Shown: positions 9,857 through 18,438, counted from the first letter of the stretch. The stretch is 41,290 nt of DNA from Gammaproteobacteria bacterium (GCA_007694905.1 REEU01000181.1:1-41290); one strand, 5' to 3'. Numbers and translations are program-made. Notes: generated by a model not told the origin, from the letters alone.

Positions 9857-11179
9857 ATGAACGGTATGAAACGAGTGGGCGTTCGTGCCGCGGGCGTCCT
9901 CGCCGCGGGCCTCCTGGCCGCGACCGTGGTGTCTGCCCAGCAGGTGGACACGATCAACACGCTACGAGATCTGGTGAACCAGGGCCAGTACCAGCGGGCC
10001 TACGAGCTGGGCCAGGCGGCAGAAGAGCGCTACGAGGGCCGCGCTGAGTTCGACTTCCATTACGGCCTGGCGGCGCTGGAGACGGGTAACTACCCGGAAG
10101 CGATTTTCGCGCTGGAACGGGTGGTGTTCGCACGCCCTGATCAACTGCGGGTGCGCCTGGAGCTGGCCCGGGCCCACTTCCTGGCTGGGAACTACGCGGC
10201 GGCAGAGCGGGAGTTCAACCGGGTGCTGTCGGCGGACCCACCGCCGTCGGTGCGGGCGAACGTGAACCGCTTCATGGACCGGATCCAGCTGGCCCAGGCG
10301 AGCCAACGGCGGCAGGTCCGAGGCTGGCTGGACGTGCGGGTGGGCCACGACACGAACATCAACTCGGCGACGTCGGACAGCACGATCAGCACGCCCATCG
10401 GCGACTTCGAACTGGTGCCCACGGGCCAGGAGATCAGCGACGAGTATGCGCGCTTCGAAGTGGGCGGCCAGTGGCGGGAGCCGCTGACGAAGCAGTCGAG
10501 TCTGGATGCGCGGATTTCCTACGAGCACAAGGAGAACTTCTCCGGCTCGGAGTTCGATCTGGGGATCGGTCGCCTGGACGGTGGCTATACGCGGAACCTG
10601 GAGCACGGGCGGGTCCGGGTGGGTGCGCGGCTGCAGCAGGTGATGCTGTCGAACAGCCGCTTCCAGAACAGCTACGGGCTGGTGGCGAGCTACGACCGCG
10701 CGCTGGCGCCGGGTTGGATCGGATCCTTGACGGGTGCGGCGACGGCGCTGCGCTACAAGGGTGACAGCCTGCGGGACACGAACCAGTTTCTGGCCTCGGC
10801 GGCGGTGCTGCGCAGTCGGGGCGCTGTGACCCAGAGCCTGTCGCTGTACGGCGCGATCGAGCCCTCGGAGGAAGGGGGCCGTGGCAAGCACAACGGCCGC
10901 GACTTCGTGGGTGCGTTCTACGGGGCGCAGTTCGATGCCGGGCGCTGGGGCCCCTACCTGCGTGCGGGCGTGCAGCGGGCGGAGTACCGCGATACCCATC
11001 CGGTGTTTGCGCGCAAGCGCAAGGACACGACGCTGACGGCGACGGTGGGGACGTCGCTGCAGGTGGCTGACGCGTTTCATTTCCACGTCGAGACGGGCTA
11101 CACGGACGTGGACAGTAACCTGCCGGTGTTCGACTACGACCGCTGGCTCATCGAGTTCGGTATGCGATTCGGGTTCTGA
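9857..11179 (+). CDS. Slam-like TPR/beta-barrel outer-membrane protein
   Basis: The product resembles surface lipoprotein assembly modulators (Slam, DUF560/PF04575; type XI secretion), outer-membrane proteins that move TbpB-like lipoproteins or soluble haemophores to the cell surface. The 440 residues comprise a signal peptide (1-27, cleavage VVSA/QQ), a periplasmic TPR-like domain (about 30-150; YQRAYELGQ, FDFHYGLAALETGNYPEAI, LELARAHFLAGNYAAAEREF), and a barrel from about 155. The barrel opens with VGHDTNINSAT, like the family's GxDxNxN strand, and ends in FGMRFGF, a terminal aromatic suited to BAM recognition. ATG 9857 (MNGMKRVG) is preferred over ATG 9779 because it directly precedes the signal sequence and has G-rich bases just upstream. 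It lies 78 bases after the FecR gene and before a decayed paralogue of it. A generic TPR-porin is the alternative. Confidence 0.75.
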   Translation: MNGMKRVGVRAAGVLAAGLLAATVVSAQQVDTINTLRDLVNQGQYQRAYELGQAAEERYEGRAEFDFHYGLAALETGNYPEAIFALERVVFARPDQLRVRLELARAHFLAGNYAAAEREFNRVLSADPPPSVRANVNRFMDRIQLAQASQRRQVRGWLDVRVGHDTNINSATSDSTISTPIGDFELVPTGQEISDEYARFEVGGQWREPLTKQSSLDARISYEHKENFSGSEFDLGIGRLDGGYTRNLEHGRVRVGARLQQVMLSNSRFQNSYGLVASYDRALAPGWIGSLTGAATALRYKGDSLRDTNQFLASAAVLRSRGAVTQSLSLYGAIEPSEEGGRGKHNGRDFVGAFYGAQFDAGRWGPYLRAGVQRAEYRDTHPVFARKRKDTTLTATVGTSLQVADAFHFHVETGYTDVDSNLPVFDYDRWLIEFGMRFGF

Positions 11180-11340
11180 ACGAACCCCGTCGCATCGGCG
11201 TCGGGATGACAATTTGGCCGGCTGCTCTGCAGTGACGAAGCGCTAAAGCGCATCGGAGCGCGACCGGCTTGGGATCTTCGAGGAGGTGCCTTGCCGTGTC
11301 GGTTTCAACCGTCGTCCGCTCTCTATTGATATACCATTAA

Positions 11341-12773
11341 ATCATCGCACCGGCTGTCGCGTTGCTGCTTTTCATCGCCGGCGCAGCTTCGGCGCAACAG
11401 CAGCCTGCCGGCTGGGTCACCGCCAGTATCGGCCTGGTCGAGGCGACTTCGGCCGACGGCGAGACCCGCATGCTGCAGCGGGGCGCTGCGGGCTTCGAAG
11501 GGGAAACGCTGCGTTCGGGGCCTCGCGGCCGCGCCCAGGTTCGCTTCACGGATCGCGGCATCGTCTCACTGCGGCCTGACTCCGAGCTGGCGCTTGATAC
11601 GTACCGCGATGATGCGGCGACCCCTTCGTGGAGTTCACGCTCATCGACGGCGTCTACCGCGAACAGGATCCGCTGGATCTGGACGCCAGTCGTCTGGAGG
11701 GCTTCTTTTCCGGCGCCGACGAGGGCCCGTTCACCCTCAACCTCAACATGGCTGATCACCTGCGTGCCTCGAATCCCGATGCGAATGCGAGCACCATGGA
11801 CGAACCAGCCATCGCTGCAGGGGTCGTGGAGGTCGCCAACCGCCAGGAGAATCGTCTCGACGTCTTCGACGTGGCTGCCTGGGAACGGGTCGTGAACGAC
11901 ACACCGCTGTCAGGGTTCGGCATGGCAGCGTTCAGCGCACCTGACGAGGACACGCCCGGCCGCGGGCTGTTGCTGGGCCGCGGCGGATTTCGTTCGGATG
12001 ACGGCGAATTCGTCCTCGGCGCCAATGCCCTGGCCACCTTCGACGAGGATGCCGGCCTGCAGATTGCAGACACGCGGCGCGCGGAATTCTTCGTCCAGTC
12101 CTATGACTTCGTGCTGCGTCAGAATGGTGCCACGGCTGCCATCGGCATCGGTTTCAACAATGTGCTGCCGCCGGACGGCGACCCGTTGCCGGGATTCGAG
12201 ATAGGTTGGGGCCGATAGAACGTTGGACTCGGCACACCGCGGGTGCAGACGAACTTCTTCGACCCGACGATCGGGACCGACGTCGGCCCGTCCGTGTTCT
12301 TCGCCAACATCACGCCGACACCGGTCGCGAGCATTCCGCGCACTGGAGTGGCGATGTTCAGCGGCCCAGCGGCATTCCAAGGCGCCGGGGGCGGCAGCCT
12401 CTCCGACGGCCGTTTCGACATCGACGATTTCACGGTCTCCTTCGACCTCGATTTCACGAACGGTGAGATCAGGGACGGTTTCCTGTTCGCCTCCTACACC
12501 GGCGTGGAGGAATCGGTGAACTGGAGTGCGCAGTTCGATGGCTTCCTCAACGGTGCGATCACGGATCTGTCCCTCACCAGTCTGGCGCTGTCCGAGGGTA
12601 CGGGCCCGCCCCTGCCGCTGGACATCGGCAGCAGCAACCTCACGGGGATCCTGGCGGGTCCGGCAGGCCGGTGCCGCGCCGGCGCGTTCAGCTTTCAGCT
12701 CGGCGACTCCGAAGTGGGCCTCATCGAATCCGTCGAGGGCCTGTGGGTCATCGATGGGATCTTCGACGATTGA
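11341..12773 (+). pseudogene. Degenerate second FecR/barrel-module cargo gene
   Basis: The 5' part (11341-about 11620) encodes a signal-peptide core and FecR segment (AQQQPAGWVT, FEGETLRSGPRGRAQVRFTD) near-identical in layout to the intact gene at 5324. A TAA lies in frame at 11338-11340 and no ATG precedes the hydrophobic core, only TTG 11362. Around 11620 the reading jumps to another frame and to sequence matching residues about 1090 onward of the intact protein (FVEFTLIDG versus FIEVQLLDG), so about 990 residues are missing. A TAG at 12216-12218 then interrupts the frame at WGR-stop, where the intact paralogue reads WGAW, consistent with a single TGG-to-TAG change. The remaining frame runs to 12773 and ends with the module signature GILAGPAGRCRAGAFSF and VEGLWV. 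Three independent lesions make this a pseudogene. Confidence 0.88.
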
Positions 12774-12815
12774 AGCAGCCGAGCCACCCCGCGTGGGCCG
12801 GGCGGCTCGGCTGCT
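12774..12815 (+). terminator. Strong hairpin after the FecR pseudogene
   Basis: AGCAGCCGAGCC at 12774-12785 is exactly complementary to GGCTCGGCTGCT at 12804-12815, a 12-bp GC-rich stem with an 18-base loop that starts right after the stop codon. Only a short CTTTG follows, so intrinsic termination would be weak without Rho. It probably closes the FecR-Slam-FecR unit. Confidence 0.6.
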
Positions 12816-12939
12816 GTGAGCCTTTGTCCATGCGGTTCCGGCCCTGATCGCGGACATGACATAATTCCGGCTCGCGAGCGCCGCTGGCGCCCCGAATCGC
12901 GCCGGCCCCTCGCGTGGGCATCGAGACCGGGAGCCCTGC

Positions 12940-13995
12940 ATGAACAGCACGGAAGCCGTCCCCCTGGAGATCCTCAAGGGCCTCGTGCCCTTCAACACGC
13001 TGTCGGAGACCCATCTCCAGGACATTCAGAGCAAGGGCCGTGTCGTACATTTCGACAAGGGCAAGGTCATCTTCAAGCGCGGCGCTGCGAACGAGAACCT
13101 GCACTACCTCATCCAGGGCTCCGTGGATCTCACCGATGCCAGTTTCGAGATCACGCCCGTGGCCAGCGGATCCGACGCGACCCGCTCCGCGCTGGATGAC
13201 CACAGCCCCCACGCGGTGACGGCCGTGACCACCTCTCCGGTGCGTCTGTTCGTGGTGCCCAAGGATCATGTCGATCTGGTGCTCACCTGGGATCAGGCCG
13301 GCAGCTACGTGGTCACGGATCTGGCTTCCGGCGAAGACATCGACAACGACTGGATGTCCAGCCTGCTGGGTTCGGCCATGTTCGTGGCGGTGCCGCCCGC
13401 CAACATCCAGCAGCTGTTCAGCCGCTTCGAAGAGGTGGCCATCGACAAAGGCGAGGACGTGATCCGGCAGGGTGAGCCCGGCGACTACTTCTACGTGGTC
13501 AAGTCGGGACGCTGTCGGGTCACCCGGACCGTGACGCGGGATGGCGGCCAGAAGGAAGTGGAACTGGCAGAGCTGGGCCCGGGTGACATGTTCGGCGAGG
13601 ATGCGCTGATCGGTGATGCGCCGCGCAACGCCAGCGTCGCCATGCTGACAGACGGCGCCTTGATGCGTCTCGACAAGGCCAATTTTCAGTCGCTGCTGCA
13701 GGATCCGGTGCTCGATTACGTGGACTACGAGTCCCTGCTGGCTCTGGTGGATGATGCTGACGCCAAGGTCCAGGTGCTGGACGTGCGCCTTCCGGACGAA
13801 TACAAGCAGGGCAGCGTTCCGGGCAGCCGCAATCTGCCGCTGCAGGTGCTGCGGCAGAACATCAGCAAGCTCGAACCGGATGTCTGTTACGTGGTCACCT
13901 GCGACGGCGGGCGCCGCAGCGTGCTCGCGGCTTACCTGCTCAGTCAGGAAGGGCTCGACGCCCGCGTCCTTGAGGACCCGCCCAACAGCGCCTGA
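12940..13995 (+). CDS. Tandem cyclic-nucleotide-binding domain / rhodanese fusion protein
   Basis: The 351-residue product has no signal peptide. Residues about 10-115 form a first cNMP-binding-type beta-roll (FDKGKVIFKRGAANENLHYLIQGSV), but the ligand-binding turn is replaced by an SGSDATRSALDDH loop, so it is probably degenerate. Residues about 145-260 form a second, canonical roll with IRQGEPGDYFYVVKSG and the phosphate-binding cassette FGEDALIGDAPRNASV, including the expected Glu and Arg. Residues about 270-350 are a rhodanese domain (VLDVRLPDEYKQGSVPGSRNLPL) whose loop TCDGGRRS carries the active-site cysteine. There is no DNA-binding domain. Sulfur transfer or phosphatase activity gated by a nucleotide is a reasonable guess; the substrate is unknown. 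It stands alone between the pseudogene's hairpin and a repeat element. Confidence 0.85.
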   Translation: MNSTEAVPLEILKGLVPFNTLSETHLQDIQSKGRVVHFDKGKVIFKRGAANENLHYLIQGSVDLTDASFEITPVASGSDATRSALDDHSPHAVTAVTTSPVRLFVVPKDHVDLVLTWDQAGSYVVTDLASGEDIDNDWMSSLLGSAMFVAVPPANIQQLFSRFEEVAIDKGEDVIRQGEPGDYFYVVKSGRCRVTRTVTRDGGQKEVELAELGPGDMFGEDALIGDAPRNASVAMLTDGALMRLDKANFQSLLQDPVLDYVDYESLLALVDDADAKVQVLDVRLPDEYKQGSVPGSRNLPLQVLRQNISKLEPDVCYVVTCDGGRRSVLAAYLLSQEGLDARVLEDPPNSA

Positions 13996-14039
13996 TCCAC
14001 TCGCCCTCATCGCGTCGTTCGCGCGCGACGCTTTATAGC

Positions 14040-14156
14040 TGGATCAGTCCGCGTTCGCTGCGTCGCCTTCGGCGCCTGCAGTCTCCCACAGTGCTTTGTT
14101 CGAGCGTCCCGCCTGTGGGAGCGCCCAGGCCGCCGCAGGCGGACGGGCCGAGCTTT
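14040..14156 (+). repeat. Interspersed hairpin repeat, copy A
   Basis: This is a roughly 117-base element of a family also present at 18172, 18277, 34463, 34591, 41094 and 41225. It starts GGATCAGTCCGCG, passes through CTGCGTCGCCTTCGGCG and ends in GGACGGGCCGAGCTTT. Its core is an inverted repeat, CTCCCACA at 14083-14090 and TGTGGGAG at 14114-14121. It fills the gap between two convergent genes. It resembles REP/BIME-type elements in size and position. Confidence 0.8.
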
Positions 14157-14168
14157 TGCGCGATACGG

Positions 14169-15653
14169 CTAATCGGCCGGCACGCAGCGCTCGCTGGCCC
14201 AGGCGCGCAAGGCTGCTAACGACTCCGCCATGGTGATCGACAGTGGAACGGTGCCGTCCAGCGCCCGCCGCAGTGCCTCCGTGTCCACCTTGCCGTTGCG
14301 ACTGGCTGCCGCATAGCGGGCGGAGACCACGGCCTGCTCGATCTCGGCGCCGGTGAACCCCTCCGAGTGGGCAACCAACACATCGAGATCGAGGCTGTCC
14401 GGATCGCAGTCGCGCTTCTCGAGATGGATGGTCAGAATGTGTCGCCGCGCGTCCTCACCGGGAAGGTCGACGAAGAAGATTTCGTCGAGCCGCCCCTTGC
14501 GCAGCAGCTCGGGCGGTAGCGCCTGGATGTCGTTGGCGGTGGCCGCCACGAACACCTGGGTGGAATTTTCCGCCAACCAGGTCAGCAGCGTGCCGAGGAC
14601 GCGCCGCGACGTGCTGTTGTCGGAACCGCGCACGTCGAGCCCCTTCTCGATCTCGTCCATCCACAGCACGCAGGGCGCCATGCTCTCGGCCTGCCGCAGG
14701 GATTCGCGCAGATTCCGTTCCGTCTCGCCGATGAACTTGTTGTACAGCGCGCCGAAGTCCAGTCGCAGCAGCGGCAGCCCGAGCTCGCCGGCGATACAGC
14801 GTGCGGCGAGACTTTTGCCGCCGCCCTGGACACCGAGGAGGAGGATGCCGCGGGGCCGGTCCTTGCCTTCGCCGTCACCGCCAAGCGCCCGCCGACGCTT
14901 GTCGAGCCAGCGCTTGACCCGGCTGAGACCGGCCACGGCATCGAGCGTCGGGGTGTCGTACTCCAGCGCGAGGACGCCGTCGGCACCGATCAGCTCGAAC
15001 TTGAGGCGGTTCACGGCGGGCAGGTCGGATTCGGTGATGGCGCCGTCGGTGAAGATGGCGTGACGGATAAGGCGTCGTGCATCGGCCTCGCTGACGCCAC
15101 GCAGATTACCGATCAGACGCTCGAGGGTGCCGCGGTCGGTACGCACCCGTTGCCCTGGATGGGCACGGGCCCAGTCCTCTGCCTGCTCGCGGACGATGGC
15201 CATCAGGGTCTCGCTGTCGGGCAGAGCCATTTCGAAGCGTGCGCCGAGGCGGGTCAGTTCCGGCGGCAGCTCCAGGCGATGGCTGATGAAGACCAGCGTG
15301 CAGTGCAGGCGCTCGTAGTCGAGGGCGATCTCGCGGACGAGACGCACCAGCTTGGGCTCGTCGCGAAAGTAGGGATGGAAGTCACACAGCGCATAAATGG
15401 CCGGCCCCCCATCGCGGATGATCTCGGTGAGCACGGCTTCGGGTTCCAGCGCTCGCGGCGTTTCGGGGACTACGCTGCGCGCGAGGCCGCCGCGCTCGAG
15501 ACCGCGCACTGCGGTCCATTCGTGGCAGGCAAGGCCCTGCCGCATGGCGATGCCGGCCACGAGTTCCAGTACGCGTTTTTCGTCGTGGGACTCGACCACG
15601 ATCAGCGGTGTACGAGAGCGTATCATCAGGGCGAGATCGCGGGCGTCCGTCAC
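14169..15653 (-). CDS. Ycf46-like AAA+ ATPase
   Basis: The 494-residue cytosolic protein has an N-terminal nucleotide-hydrolase-like region (residues 1-170, [25 protein letters not shown]) and a C-terminal AAA+ module. The module shows Walker [12 protein letters not shown] near residue 275, an [17 protein letters not shown] pore-loop/helix region, Walker [11 protein letters not shown], sensor-1 ATAND, and arginine-finger-like [10 protein letters not shown]. This is the layout of Ycf46-type ATPases, known from plastids and cyanobacteria (linked there to CO2-related responses) and common in proteobacteria with no settled role. It is divergent from coq7 across 95 bases. Identity as AAA+ is certain; physiological function is not known. 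Confidence 0.88.
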   Translation of the reverse strand: MTDARDLALMIRSRTPLIVVESHDEKRVLELVAGIAMRQGLACHEWTAVRGLERGGLARSVVPETPRALEPEAVLTEIIRDGGPAIYALCDFHPYFRDEPKLVRLVREIALDYERLHCTLVFISHRLELPPELTRLGARFEMALPDSETLMAIVREQAEDWARAHPGQRVRTDRGTLERLIGNLRGVSEADARRLIRHAIFTDGAITESDLPAVNRLKFELIGADGVLALEYDTPTLDAVAGLSRVKRWLDKRRRALGGDGEGKDRPRGILLLGVQGGGKSLAARCIAGELGLPLLRLDFGALYNKFIGETERNLRESLRQAESMAPCVLWMDEIEKGLDVRGSDNSTSRRVLGTLLTWLAENSTQVFVAATANDIQALPPELLRKGRLDEIFFVDLPGEDARRHILTIHLEKRDCDPDSLDLDVLVAHSEGFTGAEIEQAVVSARYAAASRNGKVDTEALRRALDGTVPLSITMAESLAALRAWASERCVPAD

Positions 15654-15748
15654 GGACCAGCTCCTTATCCGGCTGGGCGTCGCCAGCGCGCCCCATCGCC
15701 ATTCGTGCGATGATAGCAGGCGCTACGGGCCCTGTTTGGAGCTTTCCC

Positions 15749-16399
15749 ATGGCAACTCCCTTCATCGATCGGGCCATCCTTCAGGCTGATCAGCTGCTGC
15801 GCAGTTTCAGCGGTAACGGTCCGCCGCCGCGCCGTGCATCACCGGCGGCGGCGCTGCCGCCCGCGGCCAGCACTGACGCCGAACTGTCGGCGGAGGAACG
15901 GCGCCATACGGCAGGGCTCATGCGCGTCAACCATACCGGTGAGGTGTGCGCTCAGGCGCTTTACCAGGGGCAGGCGCTGACGGCACGGGACCCTGCTGTC
16001 CGCCGGGCCATGGCAGGTGCCGCGCGAGAGGAAGAGGATCATCTCGCCTGGTGTGCTGAGCGGCTGAAAGAATTGCAGGCCGATCCGAGCCGCCTGAACC
16101 CGGTCTTCTACGGCTTGTCCTTCGGTATGGGCGTCCTGGCCGGCGTCGCGGGTGACCGCGTGAGCCTGGGTTTCATCCATGCCACCGAGGATCAGGTAGT
16201 GGCCCACCTCGATCGGCACCGCGAGTCGCTGCCGGCAGCGGACGTGCGCAGTCGGGCCATCGTCGAGCGCATGCGCGAAGACGAGTCACGCCACGGTCAG
16301 GAGGCGCTGGAGGCTGGCGGCAGCGCGTTCCCGGAACCGGTGCGGCGCCTGATGACCGCGGTTTCGCGGCTGATGACCGCGACCGCGTACCGGATCTGA
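15749..16399 (+). CDS. coq7: 3-demethoxyubiquinol 3-hydroxylase
   Basis: Coq7 is a membrane-peripheral di-iron monooxygenase performing the penultimate hydroxylation in ubiquinone synthesis. The 216-residue protein shows iron-ligand segments in order: [42 protein letters not shown] and [14 protein letters not shown], with the Glu and ExxH residues expected of the family. A Pro/Ala-rich stretch (about 25-45) precedes the core. The ATG at 15749 is selected because it opens the family-typical N-terminus ([10 protein letters not shown]); the frame is open further upstream without homology. Presence implies aerobic respiration with ubiquinone. Confidence 0.95.
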   Translation: MATPFIDRAILQADQLLRSFSGNGPPPRRASPAAALPPAASTDAELSAEERRHTAGLMRVNHTGEVCAQALYQGQALTARDPAVRRAMAGAAREEEDHLAWCAERLKELQADPSRLNPVFYGLSFGMGVLAGVAGDRVSLGFIHATEDQVVAHLDRHRESLPAADVRSRAIVERMREDESRHGQEALEAGGSAFPEPVRRLMTAVSRLMTATAYRI

Positions 16400-16450
16400 T
16401 TGCGCCCATAGACGCCCAGGGCGGCGTGCACGCGCGTGATCCGCATGCGG

Positions 16451-16477
16451 CTCGCCTACAGATGTGGCGAGGTTTTT
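16451..16477 (+). terminator. Intrinsic terminator after coq7
   Basis: CTCGCC at 16451-16456 pairs with GGCGAG at 16466-16471 over a 9-base loop, followed by G and five T. It lies between the convergent coq7 and VOC genes. It is the only short stem with a clear T-tract noted in the window. Confidence 0.65.
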
Positions 16478-16496
16478 GTGGGCCCGGGCGTGTGGC

Positions 16497-16904
16497 TCAG
16501 GCGCCGGTGGACAGCGGCGGATGGAAGATGATCTGCACCTTGGTGCCAGCCGGATCCTCGCAGTAGAAGCTGCGCGCCCCGTCGCGATGGGTGCGCGGTG
16601 CCGTCAGCAACGTCACGCCCTCTGCTTCCAGGAAGTCATACCAGCGATCGACGTCATCGATTGCATCGATGATGAAACCGATGTGATCGAGCCGCTGGCC
16701 GGCACTGCTGCCGGCCTCGCTGCTGCGATGCAGGGCCAGATTATCGTTGCCGGAACACAGATAGATGCTGTCCTCATCGGGGTGCCATTCCACGGCCATG
16801 CCCATGAGGCGCTGGTAGAAGTCCAGACACGCTTCGAACTGATCCACGAACAGGGCGACGTGACGCAGTCCGGCAGTCGGACCGGGTCGCTGGGCTTCAC
16901 TCAT
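16497..16904 (-). CDS. VOC-family (glyoxalase/bleomycin-resistance fold) protein
   Basis: The 135-residue protein contains the two beta-alpha-beta-beta-beta halves of the vicinal-oxygen-chelate fold: GLRHVALFVDQFEACLDFYQ, with a possible metal-ligand His, then LDHIGFIIDAIDDVDRWYDF, ending in SFYCEDPAGTKVQIIFHPP, where glyoxalase-type enzymes place a metal-ligand Glu. His16, His75 and the C-terminal acidic residue could form a metal site. Substrate cannot be deduced. Its ATG overlaps the stop codon of the upstream OsmC gene (ATGA), so the two are translated together. Confidence 0.85.
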   Translation of the reverse strand: MSEAQRPGPTAGLRHVALFVDQFEACLDFYQRLMGMAVEWHPDEDSIYLCSGNDNLALHRSSEAGSSAGQRLDHIGFIIDAIDDVDRWYDFLEAEGVTLLTAPRTHRDGARSFYCEDPAGTKVQIIFHPPLSTGA

Positions 16905-17344
16905 GCTTGAGTTCCTTCGCTGGCATCAAGGTCGACGACCTCGTGGCTGTGATGGATCTCGACGCCGCCCGCCTCGAGCATCCGCGACGCGGAGCAGTAC
17001 TTCTCCGCGGAAAGTTGTACCGCCCGTGCCACCTGTTTGTCCTTCAGGCCCCGCCCGCTGACCACGAAGTGCAGGTGAATCCTGGTGAAGACGGCCGGAA
17101 CCGCATCCGCGCGCTCGGCTTCGAGCTCGGCCACGCAGTCGCTGACCGGTTGCCGCGCCTTATTCAGGATGTCGACGACGTCGAAGCTGGCGCAGCCACC
17201 GAGCCCGAGGAGCACCATTTCCATAGGACGGATGCCGAGATCCCTTCCGCCATGGTCGGGCGGGCCGTCCATCACCACGCTGTGGCCGCTGCCTGACTCG
17301 CCGACGAACATGGCGCCGTCGACCCATTTGATGCGTGCTTGCAT
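16901..17344 (-). CDS. YhfA-like OsmC family protein
   Basis: OsmC-fold proteins use a pair of cysteines to reduce organic peroxides; the E. coli YhfA branch has no proven substrate. The 147-residue product matches that branch: MQARIKWVDG, RPMEMVLLGLGGCASFDVV (first conserved Cys near residue 52), LHFVVSGRGLKDKQVARAVQLSAEKYCSA cut by a second conserved Cys, and HSHEVVD near the end. ATG 17344 is chosen over an upstream start because it opens the conserved N-terminus and has GAGGA upstream. It is divergent from crp, exactly as yhfA and crp are placed in E. coli. Confidence 0.92.
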   Translation of the reverse strand: MQARIKWVDGAMFVGESGSGHSVVMDGPPDHGGRDLGIRPMEMVLLGLGGCASFDVVDILNKARQPVSDCVAELEAERADAVPAVFTRIHLHFVVSGRGLKDKQVARAVQLSAEKYCSASRMLEAGGVEIHHSHEVVDLDASEGTQA

Positions 17345-17471
17345 GATGACTCGTCCTCGATTCGGCTGGAGCGCCATTGTCACCCAAGGCTCTCCAGCAC
17401 GCACGGCGAGTGGCAGATTCCGCCTTGAGTGCTTGAATTGAATGGCCGGGGACCCGGTGCCATGATCCTGG

Positions 17472-17494
17472 CAGGTTGCCCCCGAGGCAACCTG
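17472..17494 (+). promoter_or_regulatory. Hairpin in the crp leader
   Basis: CAGGTTGCC (17472-17480) and its exact complement GGCAACCTG (17486-17494) flank a 5-base loop, 20 bases before the crp start. No T-run follows. As RNA it could influence crp translation; as DNA it is a dyad that might bind a regulator. No good TGTGA-N6-TCACA site is seen in the 170-base intergenic region. Confidence 0.5.
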
Positions 17495-17514
17495 TGCGTA
17501 TGGGGAACGGGAAG

Positions 17515-18153
17515 ATGGTTAGCGTAAACCTGTCAGCCGCCGCGCCGCGCGGCATCGAGGCCTTCCTCGCTGCGGCCCATCGGCGCAAGTACCCCCCCAA
17601 GTCGACGATCATCTTTGCCGGCGATGCCTCCGACTCGCTCTACTTCATCACCGACGGCTCGGTCACTGTCCTGATCGAGGACGACAGCGGTCGCGAGATC
17701 ATCGTCGCCTACCTCAACAAGGGTGATTTCTTCGGCGAAATGGGTCTGTTCGAAGAGGACAAGCCGCGCTCGGCCTGGGTCAAGGCCAAGACGGAGTGCG
17801 AAGTGGCTGAGCTCTCCTATGCCCGATTCCGTGAGTTGGCCGAGGAAGAGACCAGCATGCTCTACCTCATCGGCGGGCAGATGGCCGACCGGATGCGCAA
17901 GACTACGCAGAAGGTGGGCGACCTGGCCTTCCTGGATGTCACCGGTCGCGTCGCCCGTACTCTGCTCGAGCTGTCCCGGCAGCCCGACGCCATGACTCAC
18001 CCTGACGGCATGCAGATCAAGATCACCCGGCAGGAGATCGGGCGCATCGTCGGCTGCTCCCGGGAGATGGTGGGGCGCGTGCTCAAGACCCTCTCCGATC
18101 AGGGGCTGGTCCACGTCAAGGGCAAGACCATGGTCGTCTACGGCACGCGCTGA
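17515..18153 (+). CDS. crp: cAMP receptor protein (Vfr/CRP type)
   Basis: CRP is a homodimeric transcription factor that binds cAMP and TGTGA-type DNA sites. The 212-residue sequence has the N-terminal cyclic-nucleotide roll with [20 protein letters not shown] (residues about 71-90, with the Glu, Arg and Ser that contact cAMP), the long dimer helix with [20 protein letters not shown], and a helix-turn-helix [20 protein letters not shown] followed by [12 protein letters not shown]. These blocks match Pseudomonas Vfr and E. coli CRP closely. ATG 17515 (MVSVNL) is preferred over ATG 17500 because a GGGGA sits 8 bases upstream and the length fits the family (210-214). It is divergent from the yhfA-like gene. 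Confidence 0.95.
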   Translation: MVSVNLSAAAPRGIEAFLAAAHRRKYPPKSTIIFAGDASDSLYFITDGSVTVLIEDDSGREIIVAYLNKGDFFGEMGLFEEDKPRSAWVKAKTECEVAELSYARFRELAEEETSMLYLIGGQMADRMRKTTQKVGDLAFLDVTGRVARTLLELSRQPDAMTHPDGMQIKITRQEIGRIVGCSREMVGRVLKTLSDQGLVHVKGKTMVVYGTR

Positions 18154-18171
18154 CTCCACCTCCGTTCGAGC

Positions 18172-18258
18172 ATCGATCGCTGCGTCGCTCACAACGCTTC
18201 GTTGGAGCATTCCGTTTGTGGGAGCGCCCAGGCCGCGCGCAGCGCGGACGGGCCGATA
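18172..18258 (+). repeat. Interspersed hairpin repeat, copy B (internally deleted)
   Basis: Same family as 14040-14156, but the segment that includes CTTCGGCGCCTGCAGTC is missing, leaving CTGCGTCGCTCACAACG. The 67 bases at 18190-18256 are identical to 18324-18390 in copy C, so a tandem duplication with a 134-base period is likely. Confidence 0.8.
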
Positions 18259-18276
18259 GGCGTGGCGCTTCGTTGC

Positions 18277-18431
18277 GGGATCAGTCAGCGCTCGCTGCGT
18301 CGCCTTCGGCGCCTGCAGTCTCCCACAACGCTTCGTTGGAGCATTCCGTTTGTGGGAGCGCCCAGGCCGCGCGCAGCGCGGACGGGCCGAGCTTTCTGCG
18401 TGGCGCTGGGGTTCGGGATCAGTCAGCGATC
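18277..18431 (+). repeat. Interspersed hairpin repeat, copy C plus the start of another copy
   Basis: The full-length copy occupies 18277-18396 with core arms CTCCCACA (18320-18327) and TGTGGGAG (18351-18358), and an inner GCCGCGC-GCA-GCGCGG hairpin. A truncated next unit, GGGATCAGTCAGCG, begins near 18415 and stops just before the 3' end of trpC. The block fills the convergent gap between crp and trpC. Confidence 0.8.
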
Positions 18432-18438
18432 GAGCTCG

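Noticed and set aside
12243-12773. Independent 176-residue gene at the end of the pseudogene
   Set aside because: It continues the same frame as the segment before the TAG, has no start context or signal peptide, and matches the last module of the intact paralogue.
18172-18431. CRISPR array
   Set aside because: The repeats are 67 bases or longer with no regular unique spacers and no cas genes nearby; the same unit occurs singly elsewhere.
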